From NCBI GenBank assembly GCA_003158895.1, contig PMLO01000133.1, forward strand, positions 3,604 through 15,229: a DNA stretch of 11,626 nucleotides, given 5' to 3'. Of the stretch, positions 5,550-11,626 are shown piece by piece. Position 1 is the stretch's first letter; each line of letters opens with the position of its first letter. The notes under the pieces were generated by a model. The model was not told where the DNA came from. It was given only the letters and a program-made list of their open reading frames with translations, and did no database searches. The position numbers and the translations under genes are program-made. The DNA comes from Propionibacteriaceae bacterium (lineage in GTDB: Bacteria > Actinomycetota > Actinomycetes > Propionibacteriales > Propionibacteriaceae).

Positions 5550-6668
5550 CTACTCGCAGATGAGCGGGATCTCCATCTCGGCGCGGGTAAGAGATCCGTG
5601 CATGCCGACGAGGTTGAACTCGCCCGGGACCTCGCGGGTGAGCACCGCCCAGTCGTCACGCATGGCGACCAAGACGTCCCCGAAGTGGTCGGCGACGCGA
5701 GGGGCAAGCTTCCCGAACCAGCCTTCCGCGTGCGCCTCGTCACGAGTCCGTACCCATGCCAGGGAACCGAGCCGGTCCGTCCAGCGGGCGGCGACGGAGT
5801 CGGGCTTGGACGTGTACAGCTGGCGCAGGCGCGCCTCGCCGCCGATGAGGTCGACACCCGCCATGAGCTCGGGCTCGTCCTCCATGATGAGGCGATGGTC
5901 TGCCGGTACGTCGATCATCCCGTGATCGCCGGTCACCACCAGCCGTACGTCGTCAGGAAGCTGTTCTCGCAGCGCGTCAGCGAAGGCGTCGATCCGTACG
6001 AGCTCATCCACCCACTGGCCAGAGGCGGTGCCTCGACCGTGGCCGACGTGGTCGAGCATGCGCTCATACACGTACACCATGGTCATCTCGCCTGCTGTCG
6101 CCGCACGCAGCACCTGCGCGAGCCGCGCATCGTCATCGTGCTCGTCGACGACGCCCTCGAACGCACCGCCGCGCAGCGCGACCGCCGTCAGGCCGCTCCC
6201 CTCGAACCGGGCCGGGAGGACTGAGGTCACCGCAACACCCTCGGCCTTGGCGCGCTCGAAGATCGTCGGCATCGGCTGGATGGCCAGCGGGTCGGTCGTC
6301 GGATCCCAGGTCAGGGGGCTGAAGATCTTGTGGGTGTGGGGGTTGCGGAACGTGTAGCCGGCGATGCCGTGCTGACCGGGGCTGAGCCCAGTGCCGAGGC
6401 TCGTGAGGGACGTGGCGGTCGTCGAGGGGACGCCCGAGGTGATCGCCCTGGCGTGCCCGATCGCACCGGCCAGGAACGGCGTACGCGCCATGGCCGCGCG
6501 CGTCTGCTGCCAACCCAGACCGTCGACGAGCAACACGACCCAGCGTTTCCCATCCGGAAGGTCGAGCGCATCCTCACGACAGCCCGGAAGCCCGAGATGG
6601 CTCCCGATCCCCGCCAGTACGTCTCCCAGGGATCCAGATCGGTACGCCGGCAGAACCGGTTCGCTCAT
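5550..6668 (-). CDS. Alkaline phosphatase superfamily enzyme, nucleotide pyrophosphatase/phosphodiesterase-like
   Basis: A 372-residue member of the type I phosphodiesterase/nucleotide pyrophosphatase family, which uses two metals (usually zinc) and a Thr nucleophile to hydrolyse phosphodi- or monoesters. The expected metal ligands are visible: Asp49 in LLVDGLGW; a nucleophile Thr83 or Thr84 in GVPSTTATSLTSL; Asp206 and His210 in LDHVGHG; Asp248-His249 in TGDHGMID; and His357 in GMHGSL. There is no signal peptide or membrane segment, so a cytosolic enzyme is implied; the substrate cannot be read from the sequence. ATG 6668 overlaps the stop of the upstream DUF5998 gene by 4 bases (ATGA), so the two are translationally coupled and likely work in one process. 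This pairing is, as I recall, common in actinobacteria. Confidence 0.92.
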   Translation of the reverse strand: MSEPVLPAYRSGSLGDVLAGIGSHLGLPGCREDALDLPDGKRWVVLLVDGLGWQQTRAAMARTPFLAGAIGHARAITSGVPSTTATSLTSLGTGLSPGQHGIAGYTFRNPHTHKIFSPLTWDPTTDPLAIQPMPTIFERAKAEGVAVTSVLPARFEGSGLTAVALRGGAFEGVVDEHDDDARLAQVLRAATAGEMTMVYVYERMLDHVGHGRGTASGQWVDELVRIDAFADALREQLPDDVRLVVTGDHGMIDVPADHRLIMEDEPELMAGVDLIGGEARLRQLYTSKPDSVAARWTDRLGSLAWVRTRDEAHAEGWFGKLAPRVADHFGDVLVAMRDDWAVLTREVPGEFNLVGMHGSLTRAEMEIPLICE

Positions 6669-7258
6669 CGGAGCGTCCTCGTCGTCATCGCTGTGCGACC
6701 TGTACGACGTTGCAGCTCGACACCGAAGTCCACCAGCCTGGCCACGTTCTCGACGCCGTCGGCCGCGGCGCTCATCCGTACGGTCAGGTCGTCCGCGGTC
6801 AGCGTCCCCGTGTAGCCGTGGTCGGCCTCGCAGTCCGGGTCACCGCAGCCTGCCGGTTCCAGGTCGGCCCGTCGCATCGTGCCCCAGCCGACGGCCAGCC
6901 ACGCCTCTTCGACCCGCGAGGCGTTCGAACCGAACTTCTCGGGGTGGCTCACGATCCGCGTCAGCGACACGGACGTGAACGAGTCGAGCGACACGACCTC
7001 GGTCGTGCTCGCCGCCTGCATGGGTCCGAGGTCGATGGTGTGCTCGTCGGTGTGGGAGACCACGAGACGGGTGTCGGTCAGCCCCAGCACGGTCAGGTGA
7101 CGATTCAGCGAGTCCTCGCTGAACGTCGCCTCGTGATGCACGAGGTGGCGTACCAGCGGCTCGTCACCGAGGGCCAGCTCCATCCCGTCGCTGATGAGAT
7201 CGGGGAAGTAGCCGCACGCGGCCACGTCGTCACGCATGGCGTGAAGCGAGTCAGTCAC
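6665..7258 (-). CDS. DUF5998 family protein
   Basis: About 197 residues, of a conserved actinobacterial family of unknown function. The N-terminus (TDSLHAMRDDVAACGYFPDLISDGMELALG) and the central DTRLVVSHTDEH and AASTTEVVSL segments are family-like. A conserved-looking Cys138-GDPD-Cys143-EAD-His147 cluster in front of GYTG could bind a metal. No membrane segment or signal is seen. Start: ATG 7267 touches its own GGAGG with no spacer, while GTG 7258 has a GGGAGG 9 bases upstream, so 7258 is chosen; ATG 7267 adds three residues and remains possible. It is the first gene of the pair with the phosphodiesterase (4-base overlap) and is divergent from the App1-type phosphatase gene across about 100 bases; I see no clear -10 for it. 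Confidence 0.85.
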   Translation of the reverse strand: MTDSLHAMRDDVAACGYFPDLISDGMELALGDEPLVRHLVHHEATFSEDSLNRHLTVLGLTDTRLVVSHTDEHTIDLGPMQAASTTEVVSLDSFTSVSLTRIVSHPEKFGSNASRVEEAWLAVGWGTMRRADLEPAGCGDPDCEADHGYTGTLTADDLTVRMSAAADGVENVARLVDFGVELQRRTGRTAMTTRTLR

Positions 7259-7348
7259 GCCCTCCATCCTCCCACGTCAGACGCGTCCGCCACCCGTCGG
7301 TCGTGAGCAGTACCTCGGGACGCCGCGCGAGCGATCCCGCGTGTCTCG

Positions 7349-7354
7349 TAGTCT
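7349..7354 (+). promoter_or_regulatory. -10 box of the App1-type phosphatase gene, probable leaderless start
   Basis: TAGTCT is followed by 7 bases and then GTG 7362. This arrangement favours GTG 7362 over the earlier GTG at 7341, which lies upstream of the predicted transcription start. No -35 match is evident. Confidence 0.5.
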
Positions 7355-7361
7355 CTATCCC

Positions 7362-8405
7362 GTGCCGAACCGGACATTCATCGCAGCGCGGGTCGAGGAG
7401 CGGTTCAACCGCGCCGTCGAACGCATCGCCCGACGAGCCGGTTGGCAGGAGCACATCATCAGCTACGTGGGGTACGGGAACCACAAGCACATCCGCGTCC
7501 TCGGGCGTCTGGGGCTCCAGCCGCAACCCGTCGAGGGCATCGTCGGGCAGGAGGTCGAACGACTGCTTGTACGTCGCGGCTGGCGCAACTTCTTCACCGT
7601 CGCCTGTGTCTCGCGGCCGGTGAAGATCTCGCTCGACGACCGCGAGTACGAGGTCGTGACGGACAACCAGGGCTACATCGACACGCAGATCTCCGACCAC
7701 GGTCTGGCCGCCGGGTGGCACTCCGTACAGATCTCGACCCCCGAAGCCGATCCGACGGCGGCCGACGTGCTCGTCGTCGCGAAGGACGTGACGTTCGGGA
7801 TCATCAGCGATCTCGACGACACGGTCATCAGCACGTACCTCCCCCGTCCGCTCATCGCCGCATGGAACTCGTTGGTCGTCACGGAGAACGCACGCCAAGC
7901 CGTCGCCGGGATGTCCGAGCTGTACCGGTCGATCCTCGACGACCACCCCGGTGCGCCCATCGTGTACGTGTCCACGGGTGCCTGGAACACGTTGCCGTTC
8001 CTGCGCAGGTTCCTGCACCGGCAGCGCTTCCCGTCCGGTCCCCTGCTGCTGACGGACTGGGGACCCACGAACACCGGCTGGTTCCGTAGCGGGCTCGAGC
8101 ACAAGCGGAGTGCGCTGCGCCAGCTCGCGCGCGACTTCCCGAAGATCTCGTGGCTGCTCATCGGTGACGACGGCCAGCACGATCCGATGATCTACGGGGA
8201 GTTCGCCGCGTACGCGCCGAAGCGGGTCCGAGGCATCGCGATCCGCCAGTTGAACCCCGTGGAGCAGGTCCTGGCGCACGGTCTTCCCCTCGAACGCCTC
8301 GACACGGCCTGGGCCGAGGACCTCCCGTCAGCGGTCCCCCGCATCGAGGGTCCCGACGGCTACGCACTCTTGGACAAGATCGACCGGGTCATCGGATCCG
8401 GCTAG
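7362..8405 (+). CDS. App1-domain (DUF2183) HAD-type phosphatase, phosphatidate phosphatase-like
   Basis: A 347-residue protein with the App1 catalytic domain, named after yeast App1, a Mg2+-dependent phosphatidate phosphatase. The HAD motifs are in order: DLDDT at 150-154 (nucleophile Asp150, acid/base Asp152) in FGIISDLDDTV; Ser204 after VYV as motif II; Lys248 in HKRSALRQL as motif III; and GDDGQHDP at 268-275 as motif IV. The N-terminal region (1-140) is a beta-rich domain (GWRNFFTVACVSRPVKI, GYIDTQI) usual in bacterial members. There is no signal peptide or transmembrane segment. The substrate in bacteria is not established; phosphatidate is an extrapolation. The first residues of the longer frame (from GTG 7341) would be transcribed only if an upstream promoter exists. 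It is followed after 70 bases by parC, which has its own promoter-like sequence. Confidence 0.9.
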   Translation: MPNRTFIAARVEERFNRAVERIARRAGWQEHIISYVGYGNHKHIRVLGRLGLQPQPVEGIVGQEVERLLVRRGWRNFFTVACVSRPVKISLDDREYEVVTDNQGYIDTQISDHGLAAGWHSVQISTPEADPTAADVLVVAKDVTFGIISDLDDTVISTYLPRPLIAAWNSLVVTENARQAVAGMSELYRSILDDHPGAPIVYVSTGAWNTLPFLRRFLHRQRFPSGPLLLTDWGPTNTGWFRSGLEHKRSALRQLARDFPKISWLLIGDDGQHDPMIYGEFAAYAPKRVRGIAIRQLNPVEQVLAHGLPLERLDTAWAEDLPSAVPRIEGPDGYALLDKIDRVIGSG

Positions 8406-8418
8406 CGTCGTCGCGCCT

Positions 8419-8449
8419 TTGCCACCTCATCGGTCCGACGCGGCAGAAT
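8419..8449 (+). promoter_or_regulatory. Candidate promoter of parC
   Basis: TTGCCA (8419-8424) matches 5 of 6 bases of the -35 consensus and CAGAAT (8444-8449) matches 4 of 6 of the -10, with a rather long 19-base spacer. The predicted start near 8456 gives a leader of about 20 bases that contains AAGGAGG (8466-8472), 3 bases before ATG 8476. Confidence 0.45.
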
Positions 8450-8475
8450 GCCCCTCGGACACATGAAGGAGGCCC

Positions 8476-10926
8476 ATGGCCACGCGCACGCCGGACGTGG
8501 ACGACGACAGCACTGAGCGGATCGTCGACATCGACGTCTCCTCCGAGATGGAGTCGAGCTTCCTCGAGTACGCGTACTCCGTCATCTACTCCCGCGCACT
8601 GCCCGATGCGCGCGACGGGCTCAAGCCTGTACAGCGCCGGATCCTCTACACGATGGACGACATGGGGATCCGCTCCGACCGTCCCCACGTGAAGTGCGCG
8701 CGTGTCGTCGGTCAGGTCATGGGCATCCTCCACCCTCATGGCGACGTCGCGATCTACGACGCGCTCGTACGACAGGCGCAGCCCTGGGCACAGCGACTGC
8801 CGCTCGTCGACGGGCACGGCAACTTCGGCTCCCTCGACGCCGGTCCCGCCGCGATGCGCTACACCGAGTGCCGGATGGCCCCCGCCGCGCATGCGATGAC
8901 AGGTGGCCTCGACGAGGACACCGTCGACTTCAGGCCCAACTACGACGGCAAGGGCTCGGAGCCGGTCGTACTGCCGGCCGCGTTCCCCAACCTGCTCGTC
9001 AACGGTGCGACGGGCATCGCCGTCGGCATGGCCACGAACATCGCCCCGCACAACCTCGTCGAGGTCGTCCAGGCGCTCAAGCACCTTCTGCGCAATCCGC
9101 ACGCCGGCACCGAGGACCTCATGCGGTTCATCCCCGGTCCCGACCTGCCGACCGGCGGAAAGATCGTGGGCCTCGACGGGATCAAGGACGCGTACGAGAC
9201 GGGCCGCGGCTCGTTCCGTATCCGCGCCACAGCCCGCGTCGAACAGGTGTCGCCGCGGCGCAAGGGCATCGTCGTCACCGAGCTGCCGTACCTGATCGGG
9301 CCCGAGAAGATCATCGAGCAGGTCAAGGCGCTCCACCAGGCGAAGAAGCTCACCGGGATCGCCGACATCAAGGACCTCACCGACCTCGCGAACGGCCTGC
9401 GGCTCGTGATCGAGGTCAAGAACGGCATCAACGCCGACGCCCTGCTCGAGCAGCTGTACAAGCTGACGAAGCTCGAGGACAGCTTCGGCATCAACGCGGT
9501 CGCGCTGGTCGAGGGCCAGCCGCGCACGATGTCGTTGCGGGACATGCTGTCGGTGTACCTGCAGCATCGCCTCGACGTCACGCTGCGACGTACGCAGTTC
9601 CAGCTGGGCAAGGCACGGGACCGCCTGCACCTCGTCGAGGGCCTGCTCCTCGCGATCGTCGACATCGACGACGTCATCGCGATCATCCGGTCGTCCGACG
9701 ACGTGGCCACGGCTCGTACGCGTCTCATCGAGGCGTTCGACCTCAGCGAGGTACAGGCGAACTACATCCTCGACATGCAGCTGCGTCGCCTCACGAAGTT
9801 CTCGACGATCGATCTCGAGGCCGAACGTGCCGAGCTGGTCACGCGCATCGGCGAGCTGGGCGCGATCGCCGACGATCCCAAGAGGCTCGCTCACGTCGTC
9901 TCGACCGAGCTCGACGAGGTGGCGCAGACGTTCGGCACCCCGCGACGTACGGTCCTGCTCTCCGGTTCCGGCGCCGCGGCGACAGCGGCCAGCGCCACCG
10001 CCCAGCCGCTGGAGGTCCCCGACGGCCCGTGCCGCGTCATGCTCTCCTCCACCGGTCTCCTGGCGCGCCTGGACGGCACTGAGACCCCCGGGTCGGGTGG
10101 CCCGCGGGTCGCGCACGACGTCGTGGTGTCAACGGTACGGGCGACGACGCATGGCGATGTCGGACTGATCACCACGCTCGGCCGGGTGATCCGGATCGCC
10201 GCCATCGACCTGCCGGCCGTACCGCTGCTCGCCACGGCTCCGAACCTGCAGGGCGGGTCACCGGTCGCCGAGCTCGTCGCCCTGGAGACCGGCGAACGCG
10301 TCGTCGCCCTGACCCGCCTCGACGCCGGTACCGGCATCTGGGCTTTCGGCACCGAGCGCGGCGTGGTCAAGCGCACCAACCCGGAGATCATCAGCAAGGA
10401 CTCGTGGGACCTCATCCGTCTCGACGAGGGCGACCAGGTCGTGGGCGCGGTCGAGCTGGCGTCCGAGTCGACGGAGCTGGTGTTCATCTCGTCCGATGCG
10501 TCGCTGCTGCACTTCCCGGCCTCGGTCGTACGGCCGCAGGGACGGTCCGGCGGAGGCATGGCCGGCATCAACCTCGCCAAGGGCACCAAGGTGGTCTTCT
10601 TCGGAGCCGTGCTGCCCGACGACAGCGAGGTGGTCACGGTCGCCGGCTCGTCGAGCGCACTGCCCGGAACCGACGCGGGCACCGTGAAGGTCACGGCGAT
10701 GTCGGAGTACCCGGGCAAGGGCCGTGCCACCGGCGGCGTCCGGTGTCACCGTTTCCTCAAGGGCGAGGACATCCTGCAGCGCGCCTGGGCTGGTCCTGCC
10801 CCGGCTGTCGCCGCAGCCGCCTCCGGCTCGCCGATCACGCTCCCCACACCCGACTCGCGCCGTGACGGCTCCGGCACCCCCGCCGCACAGCCCATCGACG
10901 GCCTGGGCTCCCGCACCGTCGACTAG
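8476..10926 (+). CDS. parC: DNA topoisomerase IV subunit A (ParC)
   Basis: Breakage-reunion subunit of a type IIA topoisomerase, which with ParE decatenates daughter chromosomes. It has 816 residues, close to what I recall for Streptomyces ParC (about 818). The winged-helix domain carries ALPDARDGLKPVQRRIL (41-57), the quinolone-resistance region HPHGDVAIYDALVR (86-99), and catalytic Arg128-Tyr129 in AAMRYTECRM. The tower and coiled-coil follow, with VVTELPYLIGPEKIIEQVK and FGINAVALVEGQPR. The C-terminal beta-pinwheel has blades such as FGTERGVVKRTNPE and RPQGRSGGGMAGINL, but no intact GyrA box (QRRGGKG type), which argues for ParC over GyrA. The tail (KGRATGGVRCHRFLKGED, then RRDGSG) matches actinobacterial ParC as I remember it. 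The Ser83-equivalent position of E. coli GyrA is Val91. parE is not in the window. Its stop is 12 bases from the convergent carbonic anhydrase stop. Confidence 0.95.
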   Translation: MATRTPDVDDDSTERIVDIDVSSEMESSFLEYAYSVIYSRALPDARDGLKPVQRRILYTMDDMGIRSDRPHVKCARVVGQVMGILHPHGDVAIYDALVRQAQPWAQRLPLVDGHGNFGSLDAGPAAMRYTECRMAPAAHAMTGGLDEDTVDFRPNYDGKGSEPVVLPAAFPNLLVNGATGIAVGMATNIAPHNLVEVVQALKHLLRNPHAGTEDLMRFIPGPDLPTGGKIVGLDGIKDAYETGRGSFRIRATARVEQVSPRRKGIVVTELPYLIGPEKIIEQVKALHQAKKLTGIADIKDLTDLANGLRLVIEVKNGINADALLEQLYKLTKLEDSFGINAVALVEGQPRTMSLRDMLSVYLQHRLDVTLRRTQFQLGKARDRLHLVEGLLLAIVDIDDVIAIIRSSDDVATARTRLIEAFDLSEVQANYILDMQLRRLTKFSTIDLEAERAELVTRIGELGAIADDPKRLAHVVSTELDEVAQTFGTPRRTVLLSGSGAAATAASATAQPLEVPDGPCRVMLSSTGLLARLDGTETPGSGGPRVAHDVVVSTVRATTHGDVGLITTLGRVIRIAAIDLPAVPLLATAPNLQGGSPVAELVALETGERVVALTRLDAGTGIWAFGTERGVVKRTNPEIISKDSWDLIRLDEGDQVVGAVELASESTELVFISSDASLLHFPASVVRPQGRSGGGMAGINLAKGTKVVFFGAVLPDDSEVVTVAGSSSALPGTDAGTVKVTAMSEYPGKGRATGGVRCHRFLKGEDILQRAWAGPAPAVAAAASGSPITLPTPDSRRDGSGTPAAQPIDGLGSRTVD

Positions 10927-10938
10927 TCGGCCAGAGCG

Positions 10939-11433
10939 CTAGACCAGCTGGCTCAGCAGGCCGCTGTCCACGTCGTACAGGAAACCTCCGACCGCGACCC
11001 GGCCAGCAAGTACGGGATGGGCCCTCAGTAGCTGTACGTCCTCCGCCAGGGCACCCTCCTGGTCGGTCGTGGCGCCGATGGTCAGGTCTCCGAGGTCCGC
11101 GCCTGTCGCGCTGAGGATGCGCTCACGGATCTGCGCGTCCGACCCGCTCGCCATCGCACACCGGGTGTGCGCGATGACGAGGATGCGGTTCACATGCAGC
11201 AGGTGTGCCCCGAGGACACACCCGATGAGGGCGTCCGGCGTGACGCGGCCGCCAGGGGTACGCAGGATCTTCGCCTCGCCCAGGAACAGGCCCAGCATCT
11301 CCAATGGCTGCAGGCGCGAGTCCATGCAGGTCACCACGGCGATGCCCGCGTGGGCGATCCCGTCGAAACCACGCGGGGCCTGCGTGGCGTAGCGCGCGTT
11401 CGCCGCGAGAAGGTCGTCGAAGTCTCCAGTCAC
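10939..11433 (-). CDS. Beta-class carbonic anhydrase
   Basis: Interconverts CO2 and bicarbonate with a zinc ion; cytosolic. The 164-residue length fits short actinobacterial beta-carbonic anhydrases of the Rv1284 type. The visible zinc and catalytic residues are Cys36-x-Asp38-Ser-Arg40 (TCMDSRL) and His89-x2-Cys92 (HTRCAM). Asp38-Arg40 is the catalytic dyad. The fourth zinc ligand may be Asp38 or water, depending on the open or closed state. In the HTxC motif an Arg replaces the Asp seen in many relatives. GGFLYDVDSGLL near the end is the usual final strand. Start: two GTG codons lie side by side (11436, 11433); the AGGA element is better spaced to 11433, so that is chosen with low certainty. 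It diverges from the last gene and converges on parC. Confidence 0.92.
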   Translation of the reverse strand: MTGDFDDLLAANARYATQAPRGFDGIAHAGIAVVTCMDSRLQPLEMLGLFLGEAKILRTPGGRVTPDALIGCVLGAHLLHVNRILVIAHTRCAMASGSDAQIRERILSATGADLGDLTIGATTDQEGALAEDVQLLRAHPVLAGRVAVGGFLYDVDSGLLSQLV

Positions 11434-11460
11434 CACACCGTCCTATCCGTGCCGGCGCTC

Positions 11461-11497
11461 CCCTGGCAAGTGGCCGTCTCGCCAGGGCGTACCTGGC
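11461..11497. repeat. Three CCTGGC boxes in alternating orientation, candidate operator
   Basis: CCCTGGC (11461-11467) and GCCAGGG (11481-11487) are perfect 7-bp inverted arms. The second arm also pairs with CCTGGC at 11492-11497 (GCCAGG-GCGTA-CCTGGC). Boxes 1 and 3 share orientation and lie 30 bases apart, about three helical turns. The array abuts the -10 of the rightward gene and lies in the upstream region of the leftward carbonic anhydrase gene. Confidence 0.4.
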
Positions 11498-11503
11498 TAT
11501 CGT
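11498..11503 (+). promoter_or_regulatory. -10 box of the last gene, probable leaderless start
   Basis: TATCGT is followed by 6 bases and then ATG 11510, the TANNNT-N6-ATG arrangement of leaderless messages. No Shine-Dalgarno sequence is present upstream of the ATG. Confidence 0.5.
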
Positions 11504-11509
11504 GGCTGC

Positions 11510-11626
11510 ATGGTCACCTCGTGGTCACGACCGAACTGGCCCGTACCGAGCGAGTCCCCGGCATCGACCGGGGGATCCGCCTCACATGCACAGCGCGAGG
11601 TCGCCGAAGGTTTCGGTGCGGACGCG
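11510..11626 (+). CDS. Start of an unidentified protein, possibly a class I SAM-dependent methyltransferase (3' end outside window)
   Basis: Only 39 residues are visible and the frame is open to the window edge. The first 25 are Ser/Pro/Trp-rich and look unstructured. They are followed by AQREVAEGFGADA, which resembles the lead-in of many actinobacterial SAM-dependent methyltransferases (often continuing as FGADAE-x-YDRARPxYP). The continuation needed to prove this lies outside the window, so the family call is tentative. The ATG is supported by the leaderless-type -10 six bases upstream and by the CCTGGC array before it. Confidence 0.4.
   Translation, partial: MVTSWSRPNWPVPSESPASTGGSASHAQREVAEGFGADA

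Noticed and set aside
5504..5857. Upstream extension of the sulfurtransferase frame
   Set aside because: The added residues are unlike rhodaneses, overlap the phosphodiesterase gene and lie upstream of the predicted transcription start.
8389..10116. Long 575-codon open frame on the minus strand across parC
   Set aside because: It lies opposite a highly conserved ParC and has the Asp/Val/Arg/Leu-rich make-up of an antisense shadow in high-GC DNA; no domain is recognisable.
10927..10953. GCCAG...CTGGC stem at the parC / carbonic anhydrase junction as a terminator
   Set aside because: Only 5 bp with a 13-base loop and no T-run; too weak to annotate.
1..11626. Mobile element, CRISPR array, toxin-antitoxin or defence system
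   Set aside because: No transposase, integrase, direct-repeat array, small paired ORFs or foreign composition was seen; all genes are conserved actinobacterial housekeeping or conserved-unknown families.

Overview
The window reads as chromosomal core DNA of a high-GC Gram-positive bacterium (Actinomycetota). GC is about two thirds. The order resembles what I recall of the Streptomyces and Nocardioidaceae dut-sepH-parC neighbourhood. A Propionibacteriales/Nocardioidaceae-like host is my inference; no rRNA or species marker is present. The markers used are SepH, DUF3093, DUF3710, DUF4193, DUF4235 and DUF5998, which are actinobacterial families, together with an actinobacterial-type ParC. There is no sign of a mobile element, prophage, CRISPR array, tRNA or rRNA.

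Layout. (1) 1-573: 3' end of a TrkA-type K+ uptake regulator. (2) 587-2671, minus strand: a tightly packed operon read DUF3093 membrane protein -> dut (dUTPase) -> DUF3710 -> OB-fold nucleic-acid-binding protein, probably started by a leaderless promoter at about 2680. (3) 2779-3361: a small DUF4235 membrane protein facing a DUF4193 zinc-ribbon protein. (4) 3559-4656: sepH, an FtsZ-binding cell-division protein. (5) 4664-5503, minus: a two-domain rhodanese-type sulfurtransferase. (6) 5550-7258, minus: DUF5998 protein overlapping a nucleotide pyrophosphatase/phosphodiesterase-like enzyme. (7) 7362-8405: App1-type (DUF2183) HAD phosphatase. (8) 8476-10926: parC, topoisomerase IV subunit A. (9) 10939-11433, minus: beta-carbonic anhydrase. 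(10) 11510 to the edge: start of a probable SAM-dependent methyltransferase. The genes cover almost everything; the longest gap is 197 bases (3362-3558), so no stretch over 300 bases lacks a gene.

How they fit together. The themes are housekeeping: nucleotide pool sanitation (dUTPase), chromosome decatenation (ParC), septation (SepH) and several conserved unknowns in the same block. Four genes have a TANNNT hexamer ending 6-7 bases before an ATG or GTG, the pattern of leaderless actinobacterial mRNAs.

I found no obviously new multi-gene system. The points most worth a second look are a consensus beta-clamp-binding pentapeptide in the linker of SepH, an extreme GTAC context bias (18 of 19 GTA trinucleotides in parC are GTAC), a triple CCTGGC box array in front of the last gene, and a set of conserved uncharacterised proteins with visible metal-site or nucleic-acid-binding features.
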